Assembly: GCA_026413225.1 (NCBI GenBank)
Contig: CM048576.1
Coordinates: 876,501-940,500 of the forward strand
DNA length: 64,000 nt
Source of the DNA: Otis tarda
Lineage: Eukaryota > Chordata > Aves > Otidiformes > Otididae
Direction of reading: 5' to 3'
Shown piece by piece: positions 12,017 through 24,180 of the stretch. The notes beneath the pieces were generated by a model. That model was not told the origin of the DNA. It saw nothing but the letters and a program-made list of their open reading frames with translations, and did no database searches. Position numbers and translations under genes: made by a program. Position 1 is the first letter of the stretch. Each line of letters starts with the position of its first letter.

Positions 12017-12906
12017 CTTAACAGCCCTGATGGATGCTGGAGGGAATCAAGAGGGATTTTCCCACCTCAAGTCCTGCAAACTCACTTTGAGAGAGCTATC
12101 AGGGATGTTGCGCGGAAGGAGCGTCGTTCACCCTTCGAAACGCTTTTCCAGGAGCACCTCACCGCTAAGCCCTGCTACCCTTGGGGTCCTCACCCACTCG
12201 CTGGCACCCCAAAGGATATCAGTTGTGGGGGAACCCTACCACGTGCTCAAATACCACAGAGGTGTAACGTCAGCACGTGCAAAATGAAGCGGAGGACTGC
12301 TGCACTTTATTCTTTCGTAAAGGACAAGTGACAGTCGGTGACACCCAAAGGGTGATCTACGCATCTTTGAATTTATCAGCTGGCAAGGAGGATGTCTTGG
12401 AGATTATAAATATATATTTATGTCTGTGGTATAAACTCAGCGTGTAGCAGCAATTAGGATCAAGAGGAGGCTGACAGGATATTTTAAAGCAGGTGGAGGG
12501 AACCATATACACGGGCAGGTTCTCATGTGTATTTATGTGTGTACATTCGCGCTGATCTCCCCGGGATATAACAAATTGATCCCTGCGGTTTAAGAAATGC
12601 GATACCCAAATTGCAGGCACAAATTTAAGTCTTTTCAATCTCCCGTGCCTGTCCTCAGCTGTGGGAGGTGGAGGGAGTCTCGTTGACTCCATAAAGTTAC
12701 AGGAGCTGATGTGCCGCGTTGGAGCCCGGCTCTGAGCAGCCTCATCCGTCTCGATGGCCGCAACGAGTCTGCGGGACCTCAGCTTTATCCTGATTTTTTG
12801 GCAGGAACCAAGCCTTTCTGCTTCAGACCGTGGGCAATCCCACCTCAGCACAACGGGGACCACAGCCTTCGTGTGTCCTAGGGCAAGTTGTTCCAGAGAT
12901 GAACAT
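12017..12906. other. spacer between minisatellite 1 and module copy A
   Basis: About 890 bp without a recognised gene. A 16-bp AT palindrome ATAAATATATATTTAT lies at 12406-12421. A 196-codon minus-strand open frame (12357-12947) crosses this spacer and part of module copy A, but it has no recognisable domain. The matching interval after the second minisatellite is only about 310 bp, so one copy has gained or lost roughly 0.6 kb. Confidence 0.6.
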
Positions 12907-13076
12907 TCCATCTTCAGTTCTCCTGGGGAGGTGGCACATGGACCCACATCTGGGATTTAGGGAATGCGCCTCTCATTCATGGATCAGACCCCTGCTCAGC
13001 ATCACGCGGGGAATGACAGCGACCAAGAGGTGGGTCTGGAAAATTAAATAAACCCAGGGAGTGGAGCTTCCTCAAA
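12907..13076 (+). repeat. duplicated ~170-bp module, copy A
   Basis: Aligns end to end with 14080-14248 with about 22 differences in about 169 positions counted by eye, roughly 87% identity, mostly transitions. Both copies end in a near-identical stretch leading through AAAATTAAATAAA to a GGGAGTGGAGCTTCC block. I do not recognise it as a known transposon. Orientation is direct. Confidence 0.9.
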
Positions 13077-13079
13077 GAG

Positions 13080-13340
13080 TCAACCCTCTCCCCAAATTTC
13101 CCAGCTGACCAATATCATAGCATTAAAACTTTCCATCCCTGTCTTAATGCAGCTTAATGACTTGTTTCCCCTCCTAATTGCTGCTTGGCTAACAGCAGAT
13201 CCTTCCATCAGGTTATCCAGCAGGATGCCTGGGTGTTTTCCTGCCAGGCTACAATTAATTCAGAAACTGCTGCAGTGCATGAATAGTTTAAGTGGTCTTC
13301 CCACATCACATTACCTTGCACTTCTTTTTGCTGATAACAT
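13080..13340. promoter_or_regulatory. AT-rich island with homeodomain-type cores, candidate regulatory element
   Basis: Contains TTAATG, CTTAATGAC, CCTAATTGC and CAATTAATTC strings in about 180 bp between the two duplicated modules. It is not part of the duplication. Motif content is suggestive only. Confidence 0.2.
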
Positions 13341-13690
13341 CTCCCAGCTCATCACCCAGGGATCCTGCCCTCCCACGTCGGTTCCTTTGTTTTTCTTTTG
13401 AGCCCCTTTTCACTTGAAAAATGGAAATATTTGGACTGGGTCAGAAAAGCCTGTTGCCCCAAAGCTTCTTGTCTTTCTTGCATGAAAAATGTCGAGCAAC
13501 CACCATTTTCCCGCTTCTTCCAGGTTATTATGAGAAATAGAAGTACTGATTGGTGTGTCCTGCATTCAGGTGACCCTACAGGACCCTAGAGATCATGATC
13601 CCAAAGGGAATTCAGCTTTGTAAGTGGAGCTTGAAGCTTGAAATGGGGAGAGGAGCTGTTGCCTGAAGGCATGGGGAGTTTTGAGCACGG

Positions 13691-13766
13691 GTGGGATGGG
13701 ATGGGATGGGATGGGATGGGATGGGATGGGATGGCATGGCATGGCATGGCATGGGATGGGATGGAT
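13691..13766 (+). repeat. (GGGAT)n / (GGCAT)n minisatellite, copy 2
   Basis: GGGAT pentamers, then a run of GGCAT variants, then GGGAT again, about 75 bp in all. It is followed by AACAGCCCCGAGGGATGCTGG, matching the flank of the array at 11896. The GGCAT block shows a point mutation spread by unit amplification. The GGGAT portion meets the G-quadruplex motif on the plus strand. Confidence 0.95.
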
Positions 13767-14079
13767 AACAGCCCCGAGGGATGCTGGAGGGACAGCTTGG
13801 TTCAGAACAAATGGGCTCCAGGTTCTTCCTGGAGTCGAAATCCCCCCAAACTCAAGCCCTCCTGTGCCGGATACAAAGCTTTTCAGGCTGCTCAAATCAA
13901 GAGGTTCCTTTAAAAATGAGAGAGAGTGTCGCTGAAATTACAGTGCTGTGCTGTCCTTGATTTACTGCTCTGCGTGACACTCCAAGCCTTGTTTCCAATG
14001 TCTGTGCAGCTCCAGTAACTGCCTGTTGAAATTAAATGTGTGTAGTGCGGTGGTCCTCGGGCATCTCCCAGCCAGTGTG
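13767..14079. other. spacer between minisatellite 2 and module copy B
   Basis: The first ~100 bp resembles the flank after minisatellite 1 (shared GGATGCTGGAGGGA, then AACTCAAG-like sequence). The rest has no detectable match to the longer copy-1 spacer. No gene is seen. Confidence 0.6.
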
Positions 14080-14248
14080 TCCATCTTCAGCTCTCCTGAA
14101 GAGGCAGCGCATAGACCCACATCTGGGATTTAGGGGATGTACCTCTCACTTCTGGATCAGACCACTGCTCATCATCACATGGGGAATGACCGTGACCAAG
14201 AGATGGGTCTGGAAAATTAAATAAACTCAGGGAGTGGAGCTTCCCCAA
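14080..14248 (+). repeat. duplicated ~170-bp module, copy B
   Basis: Direct-orientation copy of 12907-13076, about 87% identical by manual alignment. Both copies keep one short open frame through the module with the shared C-terminal residues TKRWVWKIK. Amino-acid changes between the copies are frequent, so I do not regard it as coding. Confidence 0.9.
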
Positions 14249-14779
14249 ATCCTGGTCAACATGGGGTCAAGTGGGTAGCATCATAGACGCTACGTCAAAG
14301 CCACTTCAGCCCTGTCATGGCTCAATTAAGCAAAGCAGAAAGGAGCAAACTGCTGGAAAAGCTCAACCACATCCACCTGATGTCCAACCAAGGCTCTTCC
14401 ACTTGCATTTCCACCCTTCTCAGCTCTCTCCGTCCCCAGTCCCAAAGGCACTGAGCAATAATGGGATTTAGGCACCTTCCTATATCCTCCTACGCATTTG
14501 AAGTGAAGATTTGCCGGCGGACCGGGAGCAGGACCTGCCTCACGCTGTTCAAGCAGCTCTCGCCGAACGCCGAGTTGCGCACACAAAGGCAATCCGCAGC
14601 AGGCATCGTGGGAGCTGTCTGCCAGAGCGTCTGGAAGCTCTTACTAATCAAAGCAACATTGATTACACAGAGTTTTGCAAAGGTTTCTTTGCAGGGACGA
14701 GGCAGGGAGACTTTCAAAGGGGCAGGCTGTCAGTCAGCGTATGGGGGATGTTATATTGAGGCCAGAGATCCTGCAATAT

Positions 14780-15010
14780 TTTCCTAGATTAGAGATTAAC
14801 ACGCTTCTAATTAATTTTGATGCTGTGTAATACGATAAAGTTGTGTCTTTTTTTGTGATGCCGGGCTAGCTCCTAAGCCAATCTTTAATTATTATCTCTT
14901 GCTTTTAAAAAAGAAAAAGGCTATTACGTTATAATGCCGGTTGGGCAGCGGCCGTCGGGAAGCTTTATACATTGATGGAGGCAGTAAATTTAAAGTCTTT
15001 CTTTTCATTT
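14780..15010. promoter_or_regulatory. AT-rich candidate regulatory island
   Basis: Dense TAATTAATT, TTTAATTATT, CATTTAATG and ACGTTATAAT strings in about 230 bp of otherwise mixed-composition DNA, with retained CpGs (GGCCGTCGG). This resembles vertebrate conserved noncoding elements in composition only. Confidence 0.25.
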
Positions 15011-16689
15011 AATGAGCTGGATTGTCTGAAGTATCTGACTGGCAAGAGGTTTGAAACTATAAAACCTCACTGAGGGCTGATCGTAGCTTTCTGACCCCGA
15101 TACCCGGGGAGCGGACACCAGTGGGATGGGGATGGGGAGAGGTGGCGGCCATGCCCTCGTTGAGCTCCACCAGTAAAGCATCACCTGTGGAAAGTCAGGG
15201 CTGAGAAAGAGCTGTGAAAAATAATTCAAGGGCTGGCAAAAAAAATGCTTTAAAGTGCTCCATCTGTTTAATTTATTAAAAAGCAGACGGAGAGGTGACT
15301 TGATTACCATGTCTAAGTAGCTTCACAGGGAGAAAATACCAGATACTAAAGGGCTCTTTAAGCCCTCAGAGAAAGGCAGAATGGGAACAAATAGTTTGAA
15401 GGCAGAGAGAGACCACATTTAAGTGAGAAATTACATTTTTTTGCTCCAAAACATTGAGGATGCAAAGCCATTGGGATAGACTACCAGAGGATCAGAGGTC
15501 TCTGAGGCTCTTGACGTCTTCGGAGCAAGAAGGGGTGTCTCTTGAGAGAACACAGGTCGGTGCCCCACTCACGATGTCGAGAGCTGCAGCTTGTGTCAGG
15601 CCCCCCTGGGACGTGGGGTGCAAGAGCTCATCTTTGGAAAACCGGCCTGTGGACCCCAAAAGCGTCGCTCGGACACTTTCGAAGATGATGTGACTAGTGT
15701 TTTTCCCACTCTGGCAATCTTTGCGGCCTGGGGATATTTGTCTTCATTTACTACTAAAGGCATCAGCAACCCTTTCACTTTGTTTTCTCCCTGCGAACAA
15801 ACAAACAAACAAATAAAACCCACGTTTTCTCCTCGGGAAACTTTTTAGCAGTCACGAGCTGTCCAAGAGCAGCTTCAGATGGCGGCTGAATAGTCTGTCT
15901 CTCTCTTTCAACGCTCGGTCTTCTGGGTATGCATTTGTTTGCTTTTGTTTTGCTCTCAAATAAAGTTGTAGCTTTGTTCTTGCCTTTCCGAGTGCCCTTA
16001 GTATTCTCGGTGAGCAGCCTGGAAATAATGCTGCCAGCTTCTGCAAGCCTGATGGGAGCGGACACTGATCAGACATGCGATTCCCCAGCATTTTTATTTA
16101 CCAACAACAGGCTCTTATCTCCAGCTATGCCCAGCTCTGGGAAAAAAAACTTCCCTTCACCCTGCCGTTCCTCCCCCCCGAGTCAGAGCTGTGATTTGTG
16201 TAACCGGCTCCACCGTAATCTCTTGCCTTGATCAGAGCTTCATCCCAGTTAGCTCCCACCCGGCTGAATTTTTGACTTGATAAATTGGATGGGGATTTCT
16301 ACAGGATCTCAGGGCCTTCCAGGCTGCTCGTTGCTTGGCTGAACTTTGTCAAACATGAGCTGCCGTGCGATCGGCAAGGGAGATTTGGATGCGGGGAGTT
16401 GGAGGGAGCTGGAAGGGTGTAACATGGCTCTGGTCCCAGGTTTTGTGCAGGGGCGGTGGGATGGCGAGGCATCAGGGCTCCTTAAACAGTAAAAAAAAAA
16501 AAAAAAAGACTTCTCTGACCTTCACTTCTTTAATGACGTCCCTGCTAGGAGCTGCTTTCGGAAAGCTGACGCCAGGTTTGATGGACCGTGGGGCTGATCC
16601 GATAGCGTTGCTCGCGTGCTCTTGTGCTGCTGAGTTATGGATGTGCTGCTAATGGTCCAGCCTCGCCTCCCTATCAAAGCGCTCCATCT
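15011..16689. other. noncoding stretch with short simple repeats
   Basis: Holds an (AAAC)n stretch at 15796-15818 and A17 at 16491-16507. No gene, RNA gene or transposon is recognised. Confidence 0.6.
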
Positions 16690-16925
16690 AAATTCTAATC
16701 TTTATCTCTTCCATATAGCCTACATGTACTTATGTGCATCTGTTATATCTAAATATTTATTTGTAACACACCAGCAAAGGTCCTTTACCTCTCTATTTAC
16801 TCTGCTTTGAAGTATTGATCTATAATTACCCATGAGTATCTTGCCTGTAAACATTTCCCTGCATATGTACTTATAAATACCACTTACCTCTAAATATCAC
16901 CCTGCGTTTTCACCTGTAAATATTA
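16690..16925 (+). repeat. degenerate AT-rich internally repetitive segment
   Basis: Recurring words include ATGTACTTAT (16724-16733 and 16865-16874), TCTAAATAT (16748-16756 and 16889-16897) and CCTGTAAA (two copies), interspersed with ACCTCT-type words. The two pairs ATGTACTTAT and TCTAAATAT are both offset by exactly 141 bp, which points to an old ~140-bp duplication rather than random AT-richness. Confidence 0.5.
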
Positions 16926-17089
16926 CTTGCCGGGAAAGGGCCGTGGCAAACTTCTTAAATCAGGGAAACGAGGAGCCGTGCTCGGGAACATTTTGTGCAA
17001 GGCGGAGCGGGGCCGTGGTCCGAGCACAGCGCGGAGAGGTTGAGCTGCCTGGCGAAAATTTTAGACCCATTTTGTGGTTTCCATCTGCC

Positions 17090-17225
17090 CCCTTAAGAGG
17101 CAGGAGCCGCTGCTAATTTTTGCTGTGGTTGACCTTAAACTTCACTTCTGTCATTTAGCATGTCGTCAGGCGTAATTAGGAAGTTCAGCAATATTCAAGA
17201 CCTATTGATAATGGTATTAACAGAG
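17090..17225. promoter_or_regulatory. candidate regulatory island
   Basis: A compact AT-rich block with TGCTAATTTTTGC, GGCGTAATTAGG and CAATATTCAAG-type words and no repeat character. Motif content only. Confidence 0.18.
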
Positions 17226-17244
17226 AATGGCTTTTATCCTGCAG

Positions 17245-17292
17245 AAAAAAAAAAAAAAGGGCTTTAGAAATGACAAGTGTGTGTGTGTGTGT
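17245..17292. repeat. A14 run followed by (GT)8 microsatellite
   Basis: A14 at 17245-17258 and eight uninterrupted GT units at 17277-17292. Confidence 0.9.
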
Positions 17293-20100
17293 ATTAAAGT
17301 TGTATATGGCTGAGATGGCATCCTTGAAAAACAGGCTCCTGAGGGTAGGAGAAAGCATCTCATATGCACTATGGAAAGAAATTTCCGATTGAGAGCACCA
17401 GATAAAGCCTCAAAACACGTCAGGCGCTGGGGCATGCTTAGTAATGACCTGGAGGATGTACAGAAGAGATAACTCCAATTTTCACCCAAAGACGTGCATC
17501 ACCATGAGCATATTTACTACTAAAAAAATCTACTATTCATCACCAGATGAAGATCTGGTAGCCTTTTCCCAAGTGATGGCCAGTACTGAATGCTTCACGG
17601 AAGACATGAGATGCTGGGTGAGATGACTGACCTTGAGAAAGGGTGCTGATATCAGAGGGTGCTGAGTAAGAGCAGCCACAGCTCATTTGTCAGCACCTTG
17701 CTCCAACGTTTAAGGTGATTTGGATGTAAAATTTGGATTTTGCCTTTTGGGAAGGTATTTAGCTCTGGAAACAAAAAATATTTGGGAAGTTGGATGCTCG
17801 CCATGTTGGTGAGCCTTGTCTTCATTCACGTAGGCACGATGTTTTCAGGTCTGCCCGAGTCCATGGAGAGATTTGCCTTAAGAGCAGCTCTGAGGGCACG
17901 AAGAAAGCTTCATCAGGTTCGTGACGTCATCCCTCAGGAGTGAAGCCAGCCTCTCTTTAAGGCAATTCAAGCAAAAAGCCTAAATGGAGTCAGTCTGGAG
18001 GCACAGAGCTGGATTTCAAGCATGCACCAGGCTGACAGGGGACTGCCCAGATTCTGCGAGCCCACATCCACTACATCCAAGATATTATGGAAAAAGTCTT
18101 TTCTTTAACCAAACTGAGGTCTTCTGCTTGGAAAAAGCGTGGAGATAGATCCCCTACAAACAGCTCTTCTCCAGAAAAATGAGATGCATCCCTCCTGCAA
18201 TGCTGGTACCTAAAATGGATGCTCTTATCTCACCCCTTGGATTGCTCCGTGCCTTGATGCTCTGGTTTCTGAAGTGAAAAAAAAAAAAAAAAAGGAAAAA
18301 AAAAAGGAAAAAAAAATATCAAAAGTATCGGTTTCCATGGAGACAACTGTTCTGTTCTAAAATCTGAGGGCAGGCAAACTCTGTATTTTGTGTTTTCATG
18401 CAGATGCTTGGGTTTAACTTTAGGGGAAGGGTTGGCTGAGGCTGGTGGCTTGGAGCAGAGCTATTTGGAGGGGAGATTTTTTGCTGTGGGGATGTGTTTT
18501 GTAGGATTCTGGGAGTTTCAGTTAAAAGGGGGAAGAAAACGCTCTTCAAGCATCTAAAAAGAGATTTTCCAAAGGGAAAAAAAAACCGCATAGGAATGAT
18601 GAAATCACCTGGGGCATAACCAGCATCTCAACATGTCTACAATGGAAGATCCAACCTACACCTAATATCTCCCTTTGCCAACAGGGAGAAGACAAGTGTC
18701 GTCTCCCGGTCATAAAGCACTTGAGAAGTTAGAGTTGACTTGACACAGCCAGGAGCACGGAGATGAAGGTGGTGGTGAAGAAAAAGGACCTTGGGCCACA
18801 AGTATGCTTTTGCTTTCCTCACATCTGCTCTTTAGGCAGGAATTTCACAAGCTCGGTAATGATGTGTTGGGTTCTTCACAGTGGCTCATGAGCTCTTGAT
18901 ACATTGGGGCTTAATTGATTGGCTTTTCATGGGCTTGATTGCAGCAGCTTTAAGGAATTGCAGGGAGTGAGGAGCAGGAGGTGACAGGAAACGTTAGCAC
19001 TTCATTTGGAGAGCCAGGCTAATGATTTGTGTGCGGGCAAAAAATTAGAATTAATTCTCCGGGAAGAAATCCTGCTTTGACGAAAGTGAGATATCAAATC
19101 TGCTAATGACATGTCAAACCAGGTGGCGCGGAGCTGCTGCCTGGGGTTTAACCCCTTGCAGGATTTAAAGCGCTGTGGTGTTGGGATACCACGCCAACCC
19201 TTGAAGCCTCTTCCAAAACACCTCCTTGGGACTTTCCAAGGCCCAAGGTTCAAGAAGTGTGGGCAGGTTGCCACCAAAAGTAAGTGGAGGAGTGAAACAC
19301 CAGGAGAGCCACGGACCACTTAATTAATTATGTTTTCTTTAAAGATGATCTTATATTGGATAGGGAGATAGTGAAGAGCGAAGGTGGAGGGAGTATTTGG
19401 CAGGAGAGCTGAATCGAGAAAGCCCTTCTTGGTTTTTCCCCAACGTATTTGTTGCTTTTTGGTGGAAATCCAGGCATCCTCAAAGCCATCCCTGACGCAG
19501 AGAGAAAGAGCTCCTGTAAAAAGTAGCTTTGAAAGCCCCTTTTATCTGGGCATCCCTTCCCTCCCCTCTGCAGGGAAAAGTCCTAACAGGAAGATTTACT
19601 TGTGGGACCAATGCTGAGGGCGGATCGGAGAAATGCAGCTCTTCTAAACTGTCCCTATAGTGGGAATATGAATGCTTTGTTTCAATAACATTTAACAGCG
19701 ATTGCCTCGGCAACCTCTGGCCCACTGTGATTAAATATTAATATTCTTCTAGTCTATGCTCTTGCTGGTTTTTTTTTCCTCTGGTTTCTAAATGAAGCAT
19801 CTCAATTTTGGCCTTCGTTCGGACCATGGACGAGGTTCGACCACTCCAAATAAAGCTCCGAGCTTTGCTTTGAGTCTTAAAAAAACCAAGCCAGGCTTCA
19901 AAGTTGCTGAACTCAGGGGCAATTTAATAACACTCAGCCACCAGCAAGGCGATTAAACGCCGGCTTCTAATTCTGTAAGTTCCTCGTTGACGGTGTCGCC
20001 GGGTGCCTCGCGGCACAATGAGACTAATCTTCTAACGGGCCAAGCGCGTTATCGCTCGTCCGCCTGGTAGGAACAGGGACGCCAGAATGAATCGCTGTGA
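17293..20100. other. noncoding stretch, no gene recognised
   Basis: Open frames are short and family-less. A 40-bp A-rich tract at 18277-18317 (A17 then GG-interrupted A runs) is the only clear low-complexity feature. TTAATTAATTA at about 19320 is a homeodomain-like string. Confidence 0.6.
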
Positions 20101-23100
20101 TTTCTTGACGGGGTGAGGGAGGAGGGCGGCAGGGTGGTGGCTGGTTTGCTGTGTGCTGTGGTGGAGTGTTACTGGGGGTCTGGTTGCCTCTCGGGGTGTG
20201 AGGTTGGATGCCTCAAGGGAGAGGAAGAGGAGGGCAGAGGAGGGGTGAGTCTGGCTGAAGGAGGGCTGTGCTCCTTTTCCTTTTCTACTGGATGGTTTCA
20301 ACTTCAGGTTTTGGCTTTTGGACCAAAATCAGTCCTATTTCCCCTAAAATTTCATATATAAGATCTATAGAAAAGAAATTCCACATAGTAAAGGCTTTTT
20401 GCTCTGGGTAGTGCAATGTTCCTATTGCTCAGCCTCACCTTCTTTCCAGACAAACTTTTTTTTTCCCGGAGAAAATGCCGGATTTGTTGGATTTGGGGAT
20501 GCCTCAGGGTTTTGCTTGTTCCTTCTGGTCCCGGGGCTCGGCCAGCATCAGGAACCAGCTCCCGAAATGGAGATGGTCCACAGCTGGCAGCGATGTCCCT
20601 TGCTCCCGCTGCGCCGGTGCCTGCTTCCCTGCTGTCCCCTCTCTCTGCCTCCGCAGCAGATGATTTGCTCGACCTTTAGATGGGAGATCTTCAGAAATCA
20701 GCCAGGCTGATCAGGAATTTAATGCTGATTGAGGAGGTAATGTGGCTCTCCCTGACGCGCCCCGGCAAGCCGGGGGCAGTTCGACGCTCCTGACGGCAAT
20801 GGCTTTCAAATGAACTCCACAGCCATCACCCTGTTTAATCCAAGGGGATCATTTATTTCAGTTTTAAGGGACCGAAGTGTGGGAACACTGAAAATCCGAG
20901 CAACTCGGCAGCTGTGCGCTTGACTGAGGTGCTCCATCCCAAAAGATCTAAGGGATGGGGGAAGCATCTCTGGGTACCATACCCCACTTTTCCCAACTTC
21001 CAGCATCCCTACATCTCTGCTTTGTAGAGATGAAGCAAATCTAACAGCGGGGTGAGAGTGAAACCTGTGTTTCCTTGGGGGAAACCGGGGCACGCAAGGA
21101 AATTTTCTCATGCAAAGTCATGGCTGAATTGCTGGGAGGCAGCTAATCCTTTTAAAACAGGCTCAGGGCACTTTGCGAAAGAAATGGCATGCCAAAAAGG
21201 CACAAGGACGCGGTGCCTTTGGCAGAAAAGGCTCTGCAGCTCCCAGCCCTGCTTTACAGGAGGAGGTGGCCGCTCCCTGTAGGTCTGGGATCTCCCCTGG
21301 CAAGCACCCACTCTTACAACCGGTTGGCGAAACCCATGTTGTTCTAGCTCCAAAAAATAAATAAAGTTATAGAAAAAAAATGACAATAAAATATACCCAA
21401 CCCCAAACAAACATGTCGATTAGTATAATCAGCTCTAATGAGGAAAGGGAAGCCAAATTCAACACTTTGTGTTGCTGTTTGGGTTGATCCATCGCAGGCA
21501 ACCTCAGGTCCTCTGCCTCATATACGCTGGGCGGGCAACCGGGGCATCACGGGAGCACGTGGCCACACCATCCCCAATGGGTTTGGGGTCAGTGATGGTG
21601 TCTGCTTTCCTCCTGCACCTCACCCCGTTTATGTGAAGGCGACGGAGGGGAAGTCCCTGACTCGCAGCATTCAATCCAGAACAAAAGGCGATGATTTATA
21701 ATTTGCCGTTATTGTGCTGCTTCGCGGCACTCTGTCGTTGTGAGCCAGCCCTGGCAATTGGGCCTTTGGACCAGCAGAAAGAATTGCTTTTCCTTCATTT
21801 TGCCCAATAAATAGTAATAATAATAATTGCCGTAATGGCAATAATAAAATCCATCCATCTCCCTCGTTCCCCTCCCATGCGCATCGTGGTGAGCCCAACT
21901 TTCGGCGTCGGTTTATTTATGGGGTGGATTCAGGCTGGTTGACTTTAACACAAGCTGTCGCCGAACAAACATCCCTGCGGCACACCGGGTATTAAAACCA
22001 TCTTTCACGGATTCGAATCTTGCAAGAGGGGCCATCAGAGAAGCATGGATTGGGACTGGAGGCTCAACGTTAGTTTTTCCCTCTCTCCAATGAGAGATGC
22101 TATGGACTTAGCATCCTCACTTGGACCCCAGACCCCAGAGGGGTATATCAGGGCTATGCTAAGCCCTGGACCAGAGGGATTGGAGGATATAGCCACCTTT
22201 CTGCCTTTGGATCCCTCATAAATCACATCCACGATGGTACTGGGCAAGAAATTGTCCTTTATGACAGAAATGGGGACTGAAAGCAACTCCACTGTGCATA
22301 TGACGCATCTCGAAGCACTCAACCCCTTGGTTTTAAGAGAGGTCCCTTCTTCTTTAAAAAAAAAAAACCTAGAAAAGTTGGCCTTCCTGACTCCTCCGCT
22401 GCAGATTTTATTTTATTTTAAAAAATTTTTTATTTCTCTCTCTTTTCATTGCCCCTGGAGAAATGATTTGAGGGACGACTGCTGTCTCTCCCACTGCCTC
22501 GCTGCTCCTGCAAGCAGCCAGACAGCGATCACGCAGCTCCTCTAATGACCCAGCAACACGTCTAGCGAATAAACCTAATGGGGAGCAGCGGTGTCGGCTT
22601 CCCGGTTGATACCGTGCTCCCCAGTGGAGCCCGGATGATGTTTCTCTACAGATCCAGCTGCCTGGGGGAGAGATGCCCAGAAGCCACCATCGCAGGCAAA
22701 GCTGCTTATTTATTACAGGAGGTGAATAAATGCATTTTTACGCCTGGTCCCTGTACGGTCCCTATGGGGACATCAGAGGCGATGGCTGTTTCGAGGCTGG
22801 AGGATGCTGAGCTCCATAAAGGGGAGAGGAGCAGAGGGGTTTGGTGCGGACCGTGAGGGACATGCGCATCAAGTCATTTTGGGATCCTGGCGGGACTTTG
22901 CTGCAAGCAGGGCTTAATCAGAGCCTGGCAAACATTTTTCCTAAGGGTTGGTGGGACAAGCTGTGGGGAAAAGGGCCAGAACCGTGTCGTTTCAAAGAGA
23001 GTGGGCAAAATATAATCATATACTGGAAGGACTAATCCTGGATTATCGTCAGGGGTTGGAAGGGATAAAGCATATCTAAGCACACAGCTTTCATCCCACA

Positions 23101-23917
23101 GGGCTTTGCGGAGCAATCGCACGCGGCCTCGCCGAATTGCAGCCGCCTCTGGGATGCAGAGACCACAAGTGAAGTGTGAAGAGGCGGGGAGACACTGCTG
23201 CCAAGGACATGGGTGGAAAGCTTGGCTTCAGCTGGAGACTCTCACCCTCCGTGCCAGTCCATCACCATCTCAGGTCTTTTGCATTTTTTGGGTACCCCAA
23301 CAGCCTGCAGATCCGCCCCGGTCTCACGGTCGGCATTGTGACCGCTGACTGGTGGACGTCGCTTTTCTCCTCCTAGTTTTTCCTCCTTATCTTTTTGGCT
23401 TCTCTCCTGAAGTACAAATTGACCTCTCAGAATTTTCTCCTTTAATGCCCTTGTTCTAAAATGTTAATAACTGGTCAGTGACAGGCTGATTAAGCCTTCC
23501 TTCCTCCCTTATTTAGATTGGTGTCACTGCACCGGCTCTAACGGAGCCGTAAAGAACATTAACACCCGCTCGGCACTGACAGGGCAAACTATTCCCTGGG
23601 AATTGATAAGGGCTTTTTCTGGAAACGAATTTGGCGCTGGCAAAACAAACGGACGCCTTGAGCTCCATCCATCTCCCTTCCTTTAATAACTTTCATTTGT
23701 TTGGCGCTATCTCCAGCGCCGATTAATGTAACAAATGCTTTTTGTCCTAGCAGAGGCTTTTGCAGGAGCTTCAAGCGGGACGGCTCAAACTTTTCTCCCC
23801 TCCTCTTCACCTCTCAACTTGTGGATGGTGTTTTTCTCCCCACATAGCACTGAGCAGGGTCTGAGTGGCCCAAACTCTGTGCTAATGCCCCCAAATAACT
23901 TGCTTTTCTCATAGCAT
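20101..23917. other. noncoding stretch, no gene recognised
   Basis: Contains a G-rich purine patch around 20105-20250, a TAATAATAAT patch with an imperfect inverted repeat ATTGCC/GGCAAT around 21826-21842, and an A/T homopolymer-rich patch at about 22355-22440. No gene or transposon is recognised. Confidence 0.6.
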
Positions 23918-24180
23918 CGTGTCTGTATCTGTATCTATATTTGTATCTATATCTGTCTATGTCTAGGTCTAGGTTTCGATCTATGTCTACGTCTATGTCT
24001 ACATCTTTATCTTTATCTTTATCTTTATCTTTATCTTTATCTTTATCTTTATCTTTATCTTTATCTTTATCTTTATCTTTATCTTTATCTTTATCTTTAT
24101 CTTTATCATCTTTATCTTTACCTTTATCATCTTTACCTTTACCTTTACCTTTACCTTTACCTTTACCTTTACCTTTATGT
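23918..24180 (+). repeat. compound 6-bp satellite with shifting unit type
   Basis: Hexamer periodicity runs for about 260 bp. It begins with TGTATC/TATATC-like units, continues with TAGGTC/TATGTC/TACGTC units, then 17 uninterrupted TTTATC units (24006-24107). A short mixed zone with two 3-bp ATC insertions follows, then seven TTTACC units (24132-24173). Because all indels are multiples of 3, open frames persist on both strands: (Ser-Leu)n on plus, (Lys-Asp)n and (Lys-Gly)n on minus. These are products of the repeat, not genes. Confidence 0.95.

Noticed and set aside
12357..12947. 196-codon minus-strand open frame, the longest in the window
   Set aside because: It crosses the unrelated spacer and only part of a duplicated module, has no recognisable domain, and the equivalent frame is not preserved in the second copy. 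About one frame of this size is not surprising in 64 kb.
12830..14224. Short frames in both module copies ending in the same residues TKRWVWKIK
   Set aside because: The similarity is explained by the DNA duplication. Amino-acid differences are frequent relative to nucleotide differences, so there is no sign of purifying selection.
22000..22030. tRNA-like B-box string GGATTCGAATC
   Set aside because: No A-box, anticodon stem or acceptor pairing can be built upstream. The same applies to GGTTCGACC near 19830 and AGTTCGACC near 4207.
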